A DNA stretch of 64,000 nt, taken from positions 1-64,000 of the forward strand of contig JBFLXR010000015.1 in NCBI GenBank assembly GCA_040757065.1, given 5' to 3'. Below, piece by piece: positions 17,113-26,196 of the stretch; the stretch's first letter is position 1, and each line of letters starts with the position of its first letter. This DNA is from JBFLXR01 sp040757065. Lineage in GTDB: Bacteria > Pseudomonadota > Gammaproteobacteria > Burkholderiales > Gallionellaceae. Made by a program: the position numbers and the translations under genes. Under the pieces are notes generated by a model that was not told where the DNA came from, made no database searches, and saw nothing but the letters and a program-made list of their open reading frames with translations.

Positions 17113-17627
17113 CGGGCGGGACGCAGCACAATCAGCCGTTTTTCCAGTTTAAACCGCTTCAGCAAATCGCCATGCTTGGCGACAAGCGTTTGCCGCATGG
17201 CATCGTAGCGGTCTTCGACCTGCGGCACTTCGAGTTTTTCCGGGTTGCCCGGTATGGTCAGATCGCCGATATAGGTGACGGTATCCGGCTTGATTTCGAA
17301 ACCGCCTTCCAGATTCAGTATCCGTCCGCCCACTTTCAGCTTGTATAGCTGATACCCTTTGGCGGCGAGACTGCGCACCGCCACCGCGTCCTTCTGGACG
17401 ACCGGCAGCGTTTTGTAGGACATGTAATCGCCTTCGCCGACGTAGAACAACTCAATCTCGTTGCTCGGCTTGCCCTTCAGCTCGTCCGACAAAGTACGGT
17501 CGGTATGCAACCCCACCGCCAGCACGCCCTCGCCCGGGGCGACTTTCACTTGCCACACCGGCTCGCTGCCGCAAGCCGTCAGCGCCAGTGCGCACGCCAA
17601 ACCGATCCATGTTTTCAGTAACCGCAT
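17109..17627 (-). CDS. Putative lipoprotein
   Basis: The 172-aa product starts MRLLKTWIGLACALALTAC, a lipoprotein signal with lipobox LTAC and lipidated Cys19. The mature part is beta-rich (VYLKVGGRILNLEGGFEI-like strands) with a basic C-terminus. It sits 10 nt downstream of a diguanylate cyclase gene and is probably co-transcribed with it. It might act as an envelope partner of that sensor, but this is inference from position only. Confidence 0.7.
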   Translation of the reverse strand: MRLLKTWIGLACALALTACGSEPVWQVKVAPGEGVLAVGLHTDRTLSDELKGKPSNEIELFYVGEGDYMSYKTLPVVQKDAVAVRSLAAKGYQLYKLKVGGRILNLEGGFEIKPDTVTYIGDLTIPGNPEKLEVPQVEDRYDAMRQTLVAKHGDLLKRFKLEKRLIVLRPAR

Positions 17628-17637
17628 ATCCTCGTCC

Positions 17638-18696
17638 TCAGGCTGCGCCGCCCTGCAATACCCAACGCCCGGTTTCCGAGCCGTCGGTCAGGTCGGCATA
17701 ATCCACCACTCTGTTGCGCCCGGCATCCTTCGCGGCATATAAAGCGCGGTCGGCATTGCGCAGCAGCACATCCGGCTCGGGCACCTGACCGCCGTCCACG
17801 AACCAGTAACCGGCCGAGACCGTCAGAATGCCATGCGGCGATTTTTCATGCGGCAGGTTCAGCAAGCTCACGCTGCTGCGCAGCCGCTCGGCAAACTGAC
17901 CGGCTTCTTCATGCCCCACGCCGGGCACCAGTATGCAAAATTCTTCGCCACCGTAGCGGAAGACGGTTTCACCCGCACGCTGCGCATTGTCTTTCAGAAT
18001 TTGCGCCACGCGCTCGATTACCGCATCCCCGCGCAGATGTCCGTAGTGATCGTTATAGCTCTTGAAGTAATCGACATCGAGCATGATCGCCGTCAGCGGC
18101 AGTCCGTTGCGCTTGCTGCGGTTCAGCTCCTTGGGCAGCACCTCGGCAAGATGACCGCGGTTGTACACGCCGGTCAGCGGATCGGTTACGCTCATGCGCG
18201 CCAACCGCTCGATATTGCGTTCGTTGTGGCGCACGAACATCATCGTCACATAGGTGCTGGTGCAATACGCCGCCAGGAAAATAATGGTGGAAAGAGAGCC
18301 GAACGGCACCGGGCGGATCAGGCACACCGCCGCCATTGCCAGCCCTCCGATCGCCGCCCACACCCAGCGCATGCGCGGGCCGGAAACCGGCAGAAAGGCG
18401 ATGGGGAAAATCATCATCCAGACCTCCTGATGCATCTGCGCATTGCTGATATAAGCGCCGTAGAGCATCAGCAGCATAATCACGCCGACGAACAGATCGG
18501 TATAGCGCGCCACCGCTTCGCCCTCGCGCCGGGTGTGCCATTGCAGCCAGATAGCGAACAACGCAAACGACAGGCAGGCCAGCCCTTTATCGGGCGCGTC
18601 TTCCACCATCAGATAGTAAAAAGCGGATAAAGGGAGCGTAACGGCGGTCGAAACGCGCAAATACATGCGCAAGACTGTCGCACGGAATCTTTGCAC
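17638..18696 (-). CDS. Membrane diguanylate cyclase (GGDEF)
   Basis: The 352-aa product has an N-terminal half of five to six transmembrane helices and a C-terminal GGDEF domain (about residues 170-335). Its active-site motif is RYGGEEF at about 245 (catalytically competent variant), with the upstream DVDYFKSYND Mg/GTP site intact. It makes cyclic di-GMP from two GTP. No RxxD inhibitory site is evident right before GGEEF. The ligand of the membrane region is unknown. The start could be MQRF or the inner MYLRV 10 residues later. Confidence 0.9.
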   Translation of the reverse strand: MQRFRATVLRMYLRVSTAVTLPLSAFYYLMVEDAPDKGLACLSFALFAIWLQWHTRREGEAVARYTDLFVGVIMLLMLYGAYISNAQMHQEVWMMIFPIAFLPVSGPRMRWVWAAIGGLAMAAVCLIRPVPFGSLSTIIFLAAYCTSTYVTMMFVRHNERNIERLARMSVTDPLTGVYNRGHLAEVLPKELNRSKRNGLPLTAIMLDVDYFKSYNDHYGHLRGDAVIERVAQILKDNAQRAGETVFRYGGEEFCILVPGVGHEEAGQFAERLRSSVSLLNLPHEKSPHGILTVSAGYWFVDGGQVPEPDVLLRNADRALYAAKDAGRNRVVDYADLTDGSETGRWVLQGGAA

Positions 18697-18816
18697 GGAA
18701 TGCTGAGTAATGACGCCTCCCCCTGCCCCAAAAATTTGGGGCGAAGCATCAGCTTACTCTTAAACGAAAGCGATGGAAAGTCTTTCGCTTCAAGCTTGTA
18801 GCAATCCGTACAAAAT

Positions 18817-18832
18817 GCGCCCTATAGGGCGC
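18817..18832 (-). terminator. Palindrome after the ODP gene
   Basis: GCGCCC TATA GGGCGC, followed on the minus strand by ATTTTGT. A weak intrinsic terminator for the 19604-18867 pair. A second palindrome (CCCCAAA..TTTGGGG) lies near 18726. Confidence 0.45.
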
Positions 18833-18866
18833 TGGGTTTCAAGCGCAATCGCACAAGCGTGCCCGC

Positions 18867-19607
18867 TCAGACATTGCCCGCGCCGACCTTCAGCTCGGCG
18901 AACCAGTTGATGAAGCGCATCACATCCGCGCCGCGGTAAATCGCACCGTGCTGCGGGCAGAGCATGTCGATCGGCAGTTTGGAAACCCGCTCGCACCACA
19001 GCAGCTTGGCTTCGTTGGAACCCATCCAGCGGCGGTGAAAGCCTTCGATGTAGGCGATATGCCGGTCGAAATCGGTCACGAACAAGCCCTGCTCGTTTTC
19101 CGGCAGCAGCGCCGCGCCAATGTCGCCGGAAAAGAAGATTTTCGCTTTGCGGTCGTACAGGTTGAAATTGCCGGATGAATGCAGATAATGTGCGGGCACC
19201 GCCTCCAGCATGAGGTTGCCGAGCCTGATATGCATGCCGTCGTCGGGAATCTTGACGAAAGTCTCGGCATTGCCGCCGAAATGCGGGATGAAAGAGCTCC
19301 ACAACCAGCTCAGGTAGCATTTCAATTCGGGGTTGATTTCCAGCCACAGCGCCAGCGAAGAAATAATGTCCGGATCTTGGTGCGAGGCGAAAATCGCGCC
19401 GATATTGCGCGGATCGAACTCGGTGCCGATGGCGGAAAACACGGCCGCAAAAATTTCCATGCCGCCCGGATCGGTCAGCAAACCCGCGCTGCCGTCCATC
19501 ACCAGATATTCGTTGGTGTCGATCAGATACTCCGGCTTGGCAGGATCGCGGGTAATCACCGCCCACTTGTGATCGCCGTCTTCGTAGAGATACTCGAAAC
19601 GCTTCAT
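18867..19607 (-). CDS. ODP-type oxygen-binding di-iron protein (MBL fold)
   Basis: The 246-aa metallo-beta-lactamase-fold protein has a flavodiiron-like di-iron site: HQDPDI (about residue 73), HSSGN (about 140), GDIGA (about 160) and PQHGAIY (about 215). There is no flavodoxin domain. Proteins of this type (ODP) bind O2 at a di-iron centre and act as oxygen sensors with chemoreceptor proteins. The start MKRFEYLY overlaps the stop of the chemoreceptor-like gene (ATGA), fitting a sensor-transducer pair. A non-sensory oxidoreductase role is the alternative. Confidence 0.85.
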   Translation of the reverse strand: MKRFEYLYEDGDHKWAVITRDPAKPEYLIDTNEYLVMDGSAGLLTDPGGMEIFAAVFSAIGTEFDPRNIGAIFASHQDPDIISSLALWLEINPELKCYLSWLWSSFIPHFGGNAETFVKIPDDGMHIRLGNLMLEAVPAHYLHSSGNFNLYDRKAKIFFSGDIGAALLPENEQGLFVTDFDRHIAYIEGFHRRWMGSNEAKLLWCERVSKLPIDMLCPQHGAIYRGADVMRFINWFAELKVGAGNV

Positions 19608-20212
19608 GCCGCGACTCCTTCTTTCAGATTTGCGCACAGGGATTTCAGCAAGGGCGTGATCGGCGTCACCGACGCCTCGATGCGGTCGGCCACCTGCCGC
19701 AGGGCATGGCTCATTTCGCCGCCGTACACCGCCTCCACTTTCGCGCTGCGCGCCAGCGTGTAGCCGGTATCGCACAGCTTCATACTGCGCGTCAGCAACA
19801 GCAGCAAATGCCGCACATCCGCCTCGACGTTTTGCGCGACCGCCTGCAACACCTCGCGGTTACGCTGCCTCGCCGCCGCCAGATACCCGGCATTCACTGC
19901 ATGCTGCGCCAGCGTTGCATCCAGCAAACGGTGCATCCGCTCCAGCTTCTGCAAGTCTGCGGTATCGCGCACCAGCACGGCGATTTCCTCGCCGAGACGG
20001 TGCATCTCCTCGATCAGCTTGCGGCTGAAGCTGCGCAATTCGGACGACACCACGGAAAATCCCGACGAACGCACGCCGGCACGTTTAGCCACCAGCATGG
20101 CATTGATCGCCACCATATTCAGCGCAGCGGAGACCCGGATTACTTCTTTAATGCTCTCGTTGACAACGATCATCCTGTGCAGATCTGCAGCCTGCCCGGT
20201 CGTATGCGACAT
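19604..20212 (-). CDS. Soluble chemoreceptor-like signalling protein
   Basis: The 202-aa helical protein resembles the cytoplasmic hairpin of methyl-accepting chemotaxis proteins. NMVAINAMLVAKRAG and GFSVVSSELRSFSRKL correspond to the conserved tip (normally NILALNAAIEAARAG..GFAVVADEVRKLA). It has no transmembrane segment or HAMP. The shortened helix and altered tip mean CheA/CheW coupling is uncertain. It is translationally coupled to the ODP di-iron protein, which would supply oxygen sensing. Confidence 0.75.
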   Translation of the reverse strand: MSHTTGQAADLHRMIVVNESIKEVIRVSAALNMVAINAMLVAKRAGVRSSGFSVVSSELRSFSRKLIEEMHRLGEEIAVLVRDTADLQKLERMHRLLDATLAQHAVNAGYLAAARQRNREVLQAVAQNVEADVRHLLLLLTRSMKLCDTGYTLARSAKVEAVYGGEMSHALRQVADRIEASVTPITPLLKSLCANLKEGVAA

Positions 20213-20321
20213 GTTCTCCCCACCCCTTATTATGATGCGGTTCCGTTTTCACCGGCCCGCTGCGGAATTGCATCCGCTTTTTTACTCGGCGCACAAGCTC
20301 GCCGAAATGATTCCTGTTATA

Positions 20322-20519
20322 TCAATGATTTTTCAGGGCAGCCTGCCAAGCCGCGCCGATGCGCGCCCCCCGGTTGCCGCTGCGTATCGAAGGCCACTTG
20401 TACGCAACCGCACGGCGTTCCATCGGACTTGCGGCCTCCGGGCGCTGCACGGGTTTCCGCTTTCCCTCATCGGCAAATGCCGCAGCGGAACACCACATCA
20501 AAAAAAGAAGTGCATGCAA
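20322..20519 (-). CDS. Possible small exported peptide
   Basis: The 65-codon frame begins at TTG (no ATG upstream before a stop) with LLFLMWCSAAAFADEG, a convincing signal peptide with AXA cleavage, followed by a basic 45-residue tail. There is no clear RBS. An internal ATG eight codons in is an alternative start. Weakly supported. Confidence 0.35.
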   Translation of the reverse strand: MHALLFLMWCSAAAFADEGKRKPVQRPEAASPMERRAVAYKWPSIRSGNRGARIGAAWQAALKNH

Positions 20520-20898
20520 TACGTATGCAGAATTGTGTCATGCCTTCCCCCATACCGAAATCGCCAAAACGCTAAGCTAAACACGCAAACCGGGCGCACG
20601 CACCGCCACAAAAAGGAGGAGGGGGGGGAATGCAAGATATAGAAGGGAGATCGATCAGAACACCGCTTTATCCGGCAATCCCGCCACCATAGGGTCTCCC
20701 CCGTAGGCCGGTGATTTTGCGCCCCTACCTTTCGGCAGGTTTGCCCTTTACAGACAACGCCCGCATCCGTCCGATGCGGGTTGAGCGACATTCTAAACAA
20801 TGGCGCGCCACGCATCAACCACGTTAACAGAATGGCTTTACATATAAACAAGACGTTGAGATCGAATCTTCCCGATTATCCCCGCCCAAAGCAAACCG
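20520..20898. other. Gene-poor region upstream of the porin operon
   Basis: Between the small exported peptide and the twin palindromes I see no convincing coding frame or RNA. Composition shifts from GC-rich to AT-rich towards 20880. Confidence 0.4.
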
Positions 20899-20957
20899 TC
20901 AGGATTTCCTGACAATAAACTTCTTAATTTTCTTACATAATTTTCAGGATTTCCTGA
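20899..20957 (+). promoter_or_regulatory. Twin palindromic operators upstream of the porin operon
   Basis: Two identical copies of TCAGGA-TT-TCCTGA at 20899-20912 and 20944-20957. The start-to-start distance is 45 bp, about four helical turns, in an AT-rich stretch 90-150 nt before the porin ATG. This is the geometry of a cooperatively bound dimeric regulator. The regulator is not identified. Confidence 0.6.
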
Positions 20958-21048
20958 TACTCGCCGGGTCAATTATTTGCCATGATTGTCGCCGAGGAGA
21001 AGTATCCCCCGAACCAACACAAAAATAACAAGTTACATCGGTTAAACA

Positions 21049-22329
21049 ATGAAAATCGCACTGCCGCACATTTCGAAATTCTGCCGCAGACCGCTTGCAA
21101 TCGCAGCTGGCGGCCTGCTGCTCGGCTTCGCCGCCGGCGCGCATGCCCAGCCGGAAACGCCGGAGGAACCGCCCGCGCTGAAGCTGAGCGGCTTCGGCAC
21201 GCTCGGCGCAAGCTACCATACCGCACCGGGCGTTACTGTGCGCCGCGACATTTCGCAAGCGCAAGGCGCGCAGGGCGGGCAACTGTCGTTCACGCCGGAC
21301 TCGATGCTGGCGGTGCAGGCCGACTGGCGGATTTCGCCGCATTGGGACGCGGCCCTGCAACTCATGAGCCGCGCGCGCATCCCGAACAATTACAATCCGC
21401 AGGTCAGCTGGGGCTATGTTAAATACAAGCCTGCCGACGACTTTTCGCTGCGTGCGGGCCGGATCGGCATAGAAATTTATCTGCATGACGATTCCGCCGA
21501 AATCGGCTATGCCAATCTGCCCATCCGACCGGCGATCACCTATATTCCGCGCACTGCAAACGGTGCGGATGCGGAATGGCTGCAACCGCTTGGACAAGGC
21601 ACGCTGCGCGGCAAGCTCATGGCTGGACAAACCATCGGTGCGCTGCAAACCGGAATCAACGCCCCCAACAACATCAACGCCGCCCCCACGGCTAATGCCA
21701 GCTTAGAATATGCACTGAACGGCTGGACCGCGCGGCTGGCGTATTTTACTATCAAGACCCGCAACACCGCGCCCGAAACGCAACCCGGCTCGGCGCTGTA
21801 CACTCTGCTGAACATGCTGCCCAACGGTACGGCGCTGCGCAATATTTTCGACATGCAAAACCGGCGCATTACCACCTATGCCGCCGCGCTGGCTTACGAC
21901 GACGGCCCGTTGCAAGCCGCACTGAACTACAACCGCATCACCTCGCCGCACTGGCCGGGCCAACACCTTGTTTACGGGCATACCGGTTACCGCATGGAAA
22001 ACCTGACGCCCTACGTTTCCTATGCCGCCGTCCGCAGCGCGCGCAATTTCGTGCCCACCGGCATTCCGCAAGGGATTTCGCCGCAAACCGATCTGGTGAA
22101 TGCCGCCATGGCGCAGGCGCAGACCAGCTTCATGGCGAACCAGACCGATTTCGCGCTGGGCTTGCGCTACGATTTCGCGCGCAACGCCGCGCTCAAGCTG
22201 CAAGCGGATTACATCCGCTACCGCGACCCGATTGCGATTATCGACCCCGCCCAATTCCGGCAAAACGCCCTGACGCGTAATGCCAAGTCGCTGACGTGGT
22301 ATGCCGTCGCGCTGGACTTTGTTTTCTGA
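21049..22329 (+). CDS. Outer-membrane beta-barrel porin-like protein
   Basis: The 426-aa product has a signal peptide cleaved after AHA (about residue 33) and alternating amphipathic strands throughout. It ends in a C-terminal aromatic (ALDFVF), the BAM recognition signature of outer-membrane barrels. It matches porin-like proteins found upstream of phosphate-binding-like and GGDEF genes. The transported substrate is unknown. It starts the three-gene operon porin-PBP-GGDEF/EAL behind the palindromic operators. Confidence 0.8.
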   Translation: MKIALPHISKFCRRPLAIAAGGLLLGFAAGAHAQPETPEEPPALKLSGFGTLGASYHTAPGVTVRRDISQAQGAQGGQLSFTPDSMLAVQADWRISPHWDAALQLMSRARIPNNYNPQVSWGYVKYKPADDFSLRAGRIGIEIYLHDDSAEIGYANLPIRPAITYIPRTANGADAEWLQPLGQGTLRGKLMAGQTIGALQTGINAPNNINAAPTANASLEYALNGWTARLAYFTIKTRNTAPETQPGSALYTLLNMLPNGTALRNIFDMQNRRITTYAAALAYDDGPLQAALNYNRITSPHWPGQHLVYGHTGYRMENLTPYVSYAAVRSARNFVPTGIPQGISPQTDLVNAAMAQAQTSFMANQTDFALGLRYDFARNAALKLQADYIRYRDPIAIIDPAQFRQNALTRNAKSLTWYAVALDFVF

Positions 22330-22342
22330 CGGCAGCATTTGC

Positions 22343-22789
22343 ATGAAATTTCTTTTCCGATCCGACCGCATCCGACAGACACTCTGCGCAGTGCTGCTAT
22401 TGCTGGCTGCCCGCTATGCGGCCGCAGAAACGGTAGTGATCGTCAATGCGCACAGCCGGGTGGATGAACTCACCCGCGAGCAGGTCGTCAATATTTTCAT
22501 GGGACGCTACCGTAAGCTGCCGGACGGCACCATCGCTGCACCGCTCGACAGCAGCACAGACTCGCCCGAGCGGCGCGATTTTTATCAGAAGCTACTGAAT
22601 AAAAGCCTGGCGGAAATCAATGCCTACTGGGCGCGGCTCACCTTCTCCGGCCGCACCCAACCGCCCGAAGTGCTAGACACGCCGCAAGCCGTTGCGGCAG
22701 AAGTCGGTCGTTCAGCGCATGCCGTCGGCTACATCGACCGGCGTTATCTGACCCATCAGGTCAAAGTCGTTTACGTTTTGCCCGAATGA
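22343..22789 (+). CDS. Periplasmic PstS-like small binding protein
   Basis: The 148-aa product has a signal peptide (to about residue 26, AAA-ET). Its domain resembles one lobe of PstS-type phosphate-binding proteins (VNAHSRVDELTREQVVNIFMGRYRKLPDG, and AVGYIDRRY near the C-terminus). Half-size PBP-like proteins of this kind usually sit beside membrane GGDEF sensors. It ends in an ATGA overlap with the GGDEF/EAL gene, so it likely feeds that sensor as a periplasmic ligand partner (inference). Confidence 0.75.
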   Translation: MKFLFRSDRIRQTLCAVLLLLAARYAAAETVVIVNAHSRVDELTREQVVNIFMGRYRKLPDGTIAAPLDSSTDSPERRDFYQKLLNKSLAEINAYWARLTFSGRTQPPEVLDTPQAVAAEVGRSAHAVGYIDRRYLTHQVKVVYVLPE

Positions 22790-25746
22790 AAACCCGCCGT
22801 CCCTTTCCTACGCTGTTGCGACAGCTGAATCCGTTCCGACGCTCCCTGCAGCGGCAAACGCAGCGCAGTCTGGTCGCCAACATCACCTTTCAAGTCTTGT
22901 TCGCCGGGCTGGCGCTGGCGCTGCTATTCGCCGCCATCAGCCTGCCCTATGCGCAAAACGAAGAATCGGAGCGGCTGATGCAGCAAGTCGACGAACTGCT
23001 CACCACGCAGGCGAACACCGCCAGCATCGCCTGCTATTCGGAAGACCCGGTGCTGGCAGGCGAGGTTGCGCAAGGCCTGCTCACCAACCGCGCTGTCGCT
23101 GCGGTGCACATCGAATCCGGCGCGCATACGCTGTCCAACCTGCGCAAGCCGGGGGTATCGGGCGGAACCAACGCCGGCACGGTCGAACGCCTCATGCATT
23201 CGCCCTTTGCACCGGAGGAGGTCGTCGGGAAAGTCGTGCTGGAAATCGACCGCGAATATGTGCAGACCGAAGCACGCGCGCGTTCGCGTATGCTGGCGAT
23301 CAGCGCCTTGCTCGAAGCCATCGCCGTAGCGCTGGTGGTCGGCAGCATCATTCTGCACACCGTCGCGCGCCCGATCCGCCGTTTCGCCGAAGACCTACAC
23401 ATGCTGCATGCCGAAACCGGCGAACATATCGTCGCACCGACGGGCCATGCCGACGACGAAATCGGTCAGCTTACAGTGGCCTTCAACCGGCTGATCGACG
23501 GCATGAGCCAATTGCTCGCCAAGGAACAGCAGATGCGCGTGCAACTGGCGCACAAGGAAGGCCAGTTCCGCGCGCTGGCGGAGAATTCGCCCAGTATTAT
23601 CGTGCGCTACGATCTGGAATACCGCCGCATCTATTTCAACCCGGCCTATGCCGAGAGTTTTTCCGACGGAAAAAATGCGCGCGATAAAACGCCGCTGGAA
23701 TTCTGGCGCATCACCAACCTTACGCCGGATGCGTACATCGACGTCTTGCGCCGCGTCATCGTCTACGGCAATTCGGAAGAAGTATTTCTGGAGAGCGTTC
23801 AGCCGAACGGTAAACGCTTGACCTTCATTTTTCACATCGTACCGGAGTGGGGCGCGGACGGCTATATTACCGGCGCGATGGCAATCGGTCTCGACATCAG
23901 CGCTATCCAGCATCAGCAAAAACTGGACGGCGAACGCGCCCGGATTTTCGAGTATCTCGCCAAAGGCGGCGAGTTGCCGACAGCGCTGGAGCAAGTGGCG
24001 CACTATGTGGAAACCGCCCGCCCCGAATGCAAATGCAGCATCTTATTGCTGGACGCGCAGAACCGGCTGAGAACCGGCGCAGCCCCTAGCCTGCCCGCAC
24101 ACTATACCGCCGCCATCGACGGTGCGGCGATCGGCGACGGCGCAGGTTCCTGCGGCACCGCGGCCTGGCGCGGCGAGACGGTGATCGTGGAAGATGTTTT
24201 CAGCCATCCCTACTGGACACCCTACCGCGATCTGGCGAAAAGCGCAGGGGTCGCGGCCTGCTGGTCGGAACCGCTGCGCGCATCCGACGGCAAGGTGCTG
24301 GGCACACTGGCGATTTACCGCGACGCGCCCGCCGTGCCGGAAGCCGAGGATTTAGCGCTGATGCGGCAAGCCAGCGCCTTATCGGCCATCGCTATCGAAC
24401 GCAAGCACATCGAAGAAAAGATGAAGCATCAGGCCAGCTACGACGGGCTGACCGGCTTGCCCAACCGCCGGATGTTCGGCGACCGGCTGCGCGAGGAAAT
24501 CGCCAAGGCGCAACGCACCGGCGGCAAAGTGGCGCTGCTGTTCATCGACCTCGACCGTTTTAAGAATGTGAACGATACGTTGGGGCACGATTTCGGCGAC
24601 CGGCTGCTGACCGATGCCGCGCAACGTATCCGGCACGGCGTACGCGAGTCGGACACGGTCGCGCGGCTGGGCGGCGACGAATTCGTGGTGATTGCGCCGG
24701 GCATCGAACAGGCCGCCACGCTGGGAAGGCTGGCGCAACACTTGATCGACGTACTGTGCGCCCCCTTTGCGCTGGAGCAACACACCGCCTACATCTCGGC
24801 CAGCATCGGCATCGCCAGCTACCCCGCCGACACCGACAGCAGCGAAACGCTGATTACCCATGCCGATCAGGCGATGTACGCCGCCAAGGAGCGCGGCCGC
24901 AACGGCTATCATTTCTACTCCTCCGAACTCTCGGCCCGCGCCAGCGAGCGCCTGACGCTGGAAAGCGATCTGCGCCAAGCGCTCGCCAACGGCGAACTGG
25001 AACTGTACTACCAGCCGAAAATCCGGCTGACCGACGGACGGCTGACAGGCTCGGAGGCTTTGCTGCGCTGGCGGCATCCGCAGCGCGGCATGGTGCCGCC
25101 CGACCTGTTCATCGGCATTGCCGAAGACGCGGGGCTGATCGGCGAGATCGGCCTGTGGGTGCTGGAGACGGCTTGCCGCACGGCGCGGGACTGGAACGAC
25201 GGCAGCGATGCGCGCCACAAAATCGCGGTCAATCTGTCGGCACGGCAATTCCAGCACGGCGGCAATCTGTACCAGTCAGTGTGCGACACGCTGGCGCAAA
25301 CCGGCTGCCGCCCGGAATGGATCGAGCTGGAAATCACCGAAAGCCTGTTGCTGGAAGACGACGATGCCGTCCTCAACGTGCTGAACGATTTCCGCAAGCT
25401 GGGCATCACCATTGCCATCGACGATTTCGGCACCGGCTATTCGGCGCTAAGCTACCTCAGCCGCTTCCCCGTCGACACCCTGAAAATCGACCGTTCGTTC
25501 ATTCACAACCTGACCGACGACGACTATCACGCCGAACTGGTAAAAGCAGTCATCTCAATTGCACGCTGCCTGAATCAGCAAGTGGTGGCGGAAGGGGTGG
25601 AAACGCAGGAACAGGCCGAACGCCTGAAATCGTTCGGCTGCCAACTGGTGCAGGGCTATCACTACGGTCGCCCGATACCGCGCGAACAATTCGAGTCGGT
25701 CTTCCCGTTGCGTTACGATGCCTGCCCTGTCACACTGTCCGCCTAA
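22786..25746 (+). CDS. HAMP-PAS-GAF-GGDEF-EAL cyclic di-GMP enzyme
   Basis: This is a 986-aa membrane sensor. A transmembrane helix (about residues 35-55), a periplasmic stretch and a second helix (about 175-195) are followed by HAMP (about 195-250), PAS (about 262-380), GAF (about 395-535), GGDEF (about 545-710, motif RLGGDEF near 630 intact) and EAL (about 720-980, EALLRW intact near 757). Both cyclic di-GMP synthesis and hydrolysis motifs look competent. It is coupled to the periplasmic PstS-like gene by ATGA, which suggests periplasmic ligand control. Confidence 0.93.
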   Translation: MKTRRPFPTLLRQLNPFRRSLQRQTQRSLVANITFQVLFAGLALALLFAAISLPYAQNEESERLMQQVDELLTTQANTASIACYSEDPVLAGEVAQGLLTNRAVAAVHIESGAHTLSNLRKPGVSGGTNAGTVERLMHSPFAPEEVVGKVVLEIDREYVQTEARARSRMLAISALLEAIAVALVVGSIILHTVARPIRRFAEDLHMLHAETGEHIVAPTGHADDEIGQLTVAFNRLIDGMSQLLAKEQQMRVQLAHKEGQFRALAENSPSIIVRYDLEYRRIYFNPAYAESFSDGKNARDKTPLEFWRITNLTPDAYIDVLRRVIVYGNSEEVFLESVQPNGKRLTFIFHIVPEWGADGYITGAMAIGLDISAIQHQQKLDGERARIFEYLAKGGELPTALEQVAHYVETARPECKCSILLLDAQNRLRTGAAPSLPAHYTAAIDGAAIGDGAGSCGTAAWRGETVIVEDVFSHPYWTPYRDLAKSAGVAACWSEPLRASDGKVLGTLAIYRDAPAVPEAEDLALMRQASALSAIAIERKHIEEKMKHQASYDGLTGLPNRRMFGDRLREEIAKAQRTGGKVALLFIDLDRFKNVNDTLGHDFGDRLLTDAAQRIRHGVRESDTVARLGGDEFVVIAPGIEQAATLGRLAQHLIDVLCAPFALEQHTAYISASIGIASYPADTDSSETLITHADQAMYAAKERGRNGYHFYSSELSARASERLTLESDLRQALANGELELYYQPKIRLTDGRLTGSEALLRWRHPQRGMVPPDLFIGIAEDAGLIGEIGLWVLETACRTARDWNDGSDARHKIAVNLSARQFQHGGNLYQSVCDTLAQTGCRPEWIELEITESLLLEDDDAVLNVLNDFRKLGITIAIDDFGTGYSALSYLSRFPVDTLKIDRSFIHNLTDDDYHAELVKAVISIARCLNQQVVAEGVETQEQAERLKSFGCQLVQGYHYGRPIPREQFESVFPLRYDACPVTLSA

Positions 25747-25768
25747 AACGCACTCGCGGAGGACACAC

Positions 25769-26158
25769 ATGAGCGACATCAACTTCAAACGGGAAATCGA
25801 CGCCACGCTGGACGAAGCCATTGCACGGATTACGCAGGCGTTGGGATCAGTCGGCTTCGGCATTCTGACGCGCATCGACATGCATGCCAAAATCAAGGAA
25901 AAAACCGGCAAGGATATTGTGCCGACGGTCATTCTGGGCGCGTGCAATCCGCATCTGGCTTATGAGGCTTACACCGCCAATAGCGATGTCGCCAGCCTGT
26001 TGCCTTGCAACGCAGTGGTACGCGAAATCGCGCCGGGGAAAATTTCTCTGGAATTGGCCAAGCCCTCCGCAATGATGCGGATGCTAGGTGAGGATGGGTT
26101 GGTACATCTGGCCGGCGAGGCCGATGCGAAACTACAGCGCGCGCTCGATGCGGCGTAA
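25769..26158 (+). CDS. DUF302 family protein
   Basis: The 129-aa cytosolic protein has the DUF302 pattern: VGFGILTRIDMHAKIKEKTG and ILGACNPHLAYEA, then LLPCNAVVRE. DUF302 proteins are widespread and of unknown role, sometimes linked to sulfur or redox genes. The start at MSDINFK has a GCGGAGGA RBS 10 nt upstream; an earlier in-frame Met lies inside the preceding gene. It follows the GGDEF/EAL gene closely and may be co-transcribed. Confidence 0.85.
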   Translation: MSDINFKREIDATLDEAIARITQALGSVGFGILTRIDMHAKIKEKTGKDIVPTVILGACNPHLAYEAYTANSDVASLLPCNAVVREIAPGKISLELAKPSAMMRMLGEDGLVHLAGEADAKLQRALDAA

Positions 26159-26196
26159 AAGGCAGAAGTAAAGAGAAAAGCGACCGGGAGAGTCTG

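Noticed and set aside
20944..21648. Minus-strand frame overlapping the porin
   Set aside because: Antisense shadow of the porin, which has a signal peptide and C-terminal barrel signature.
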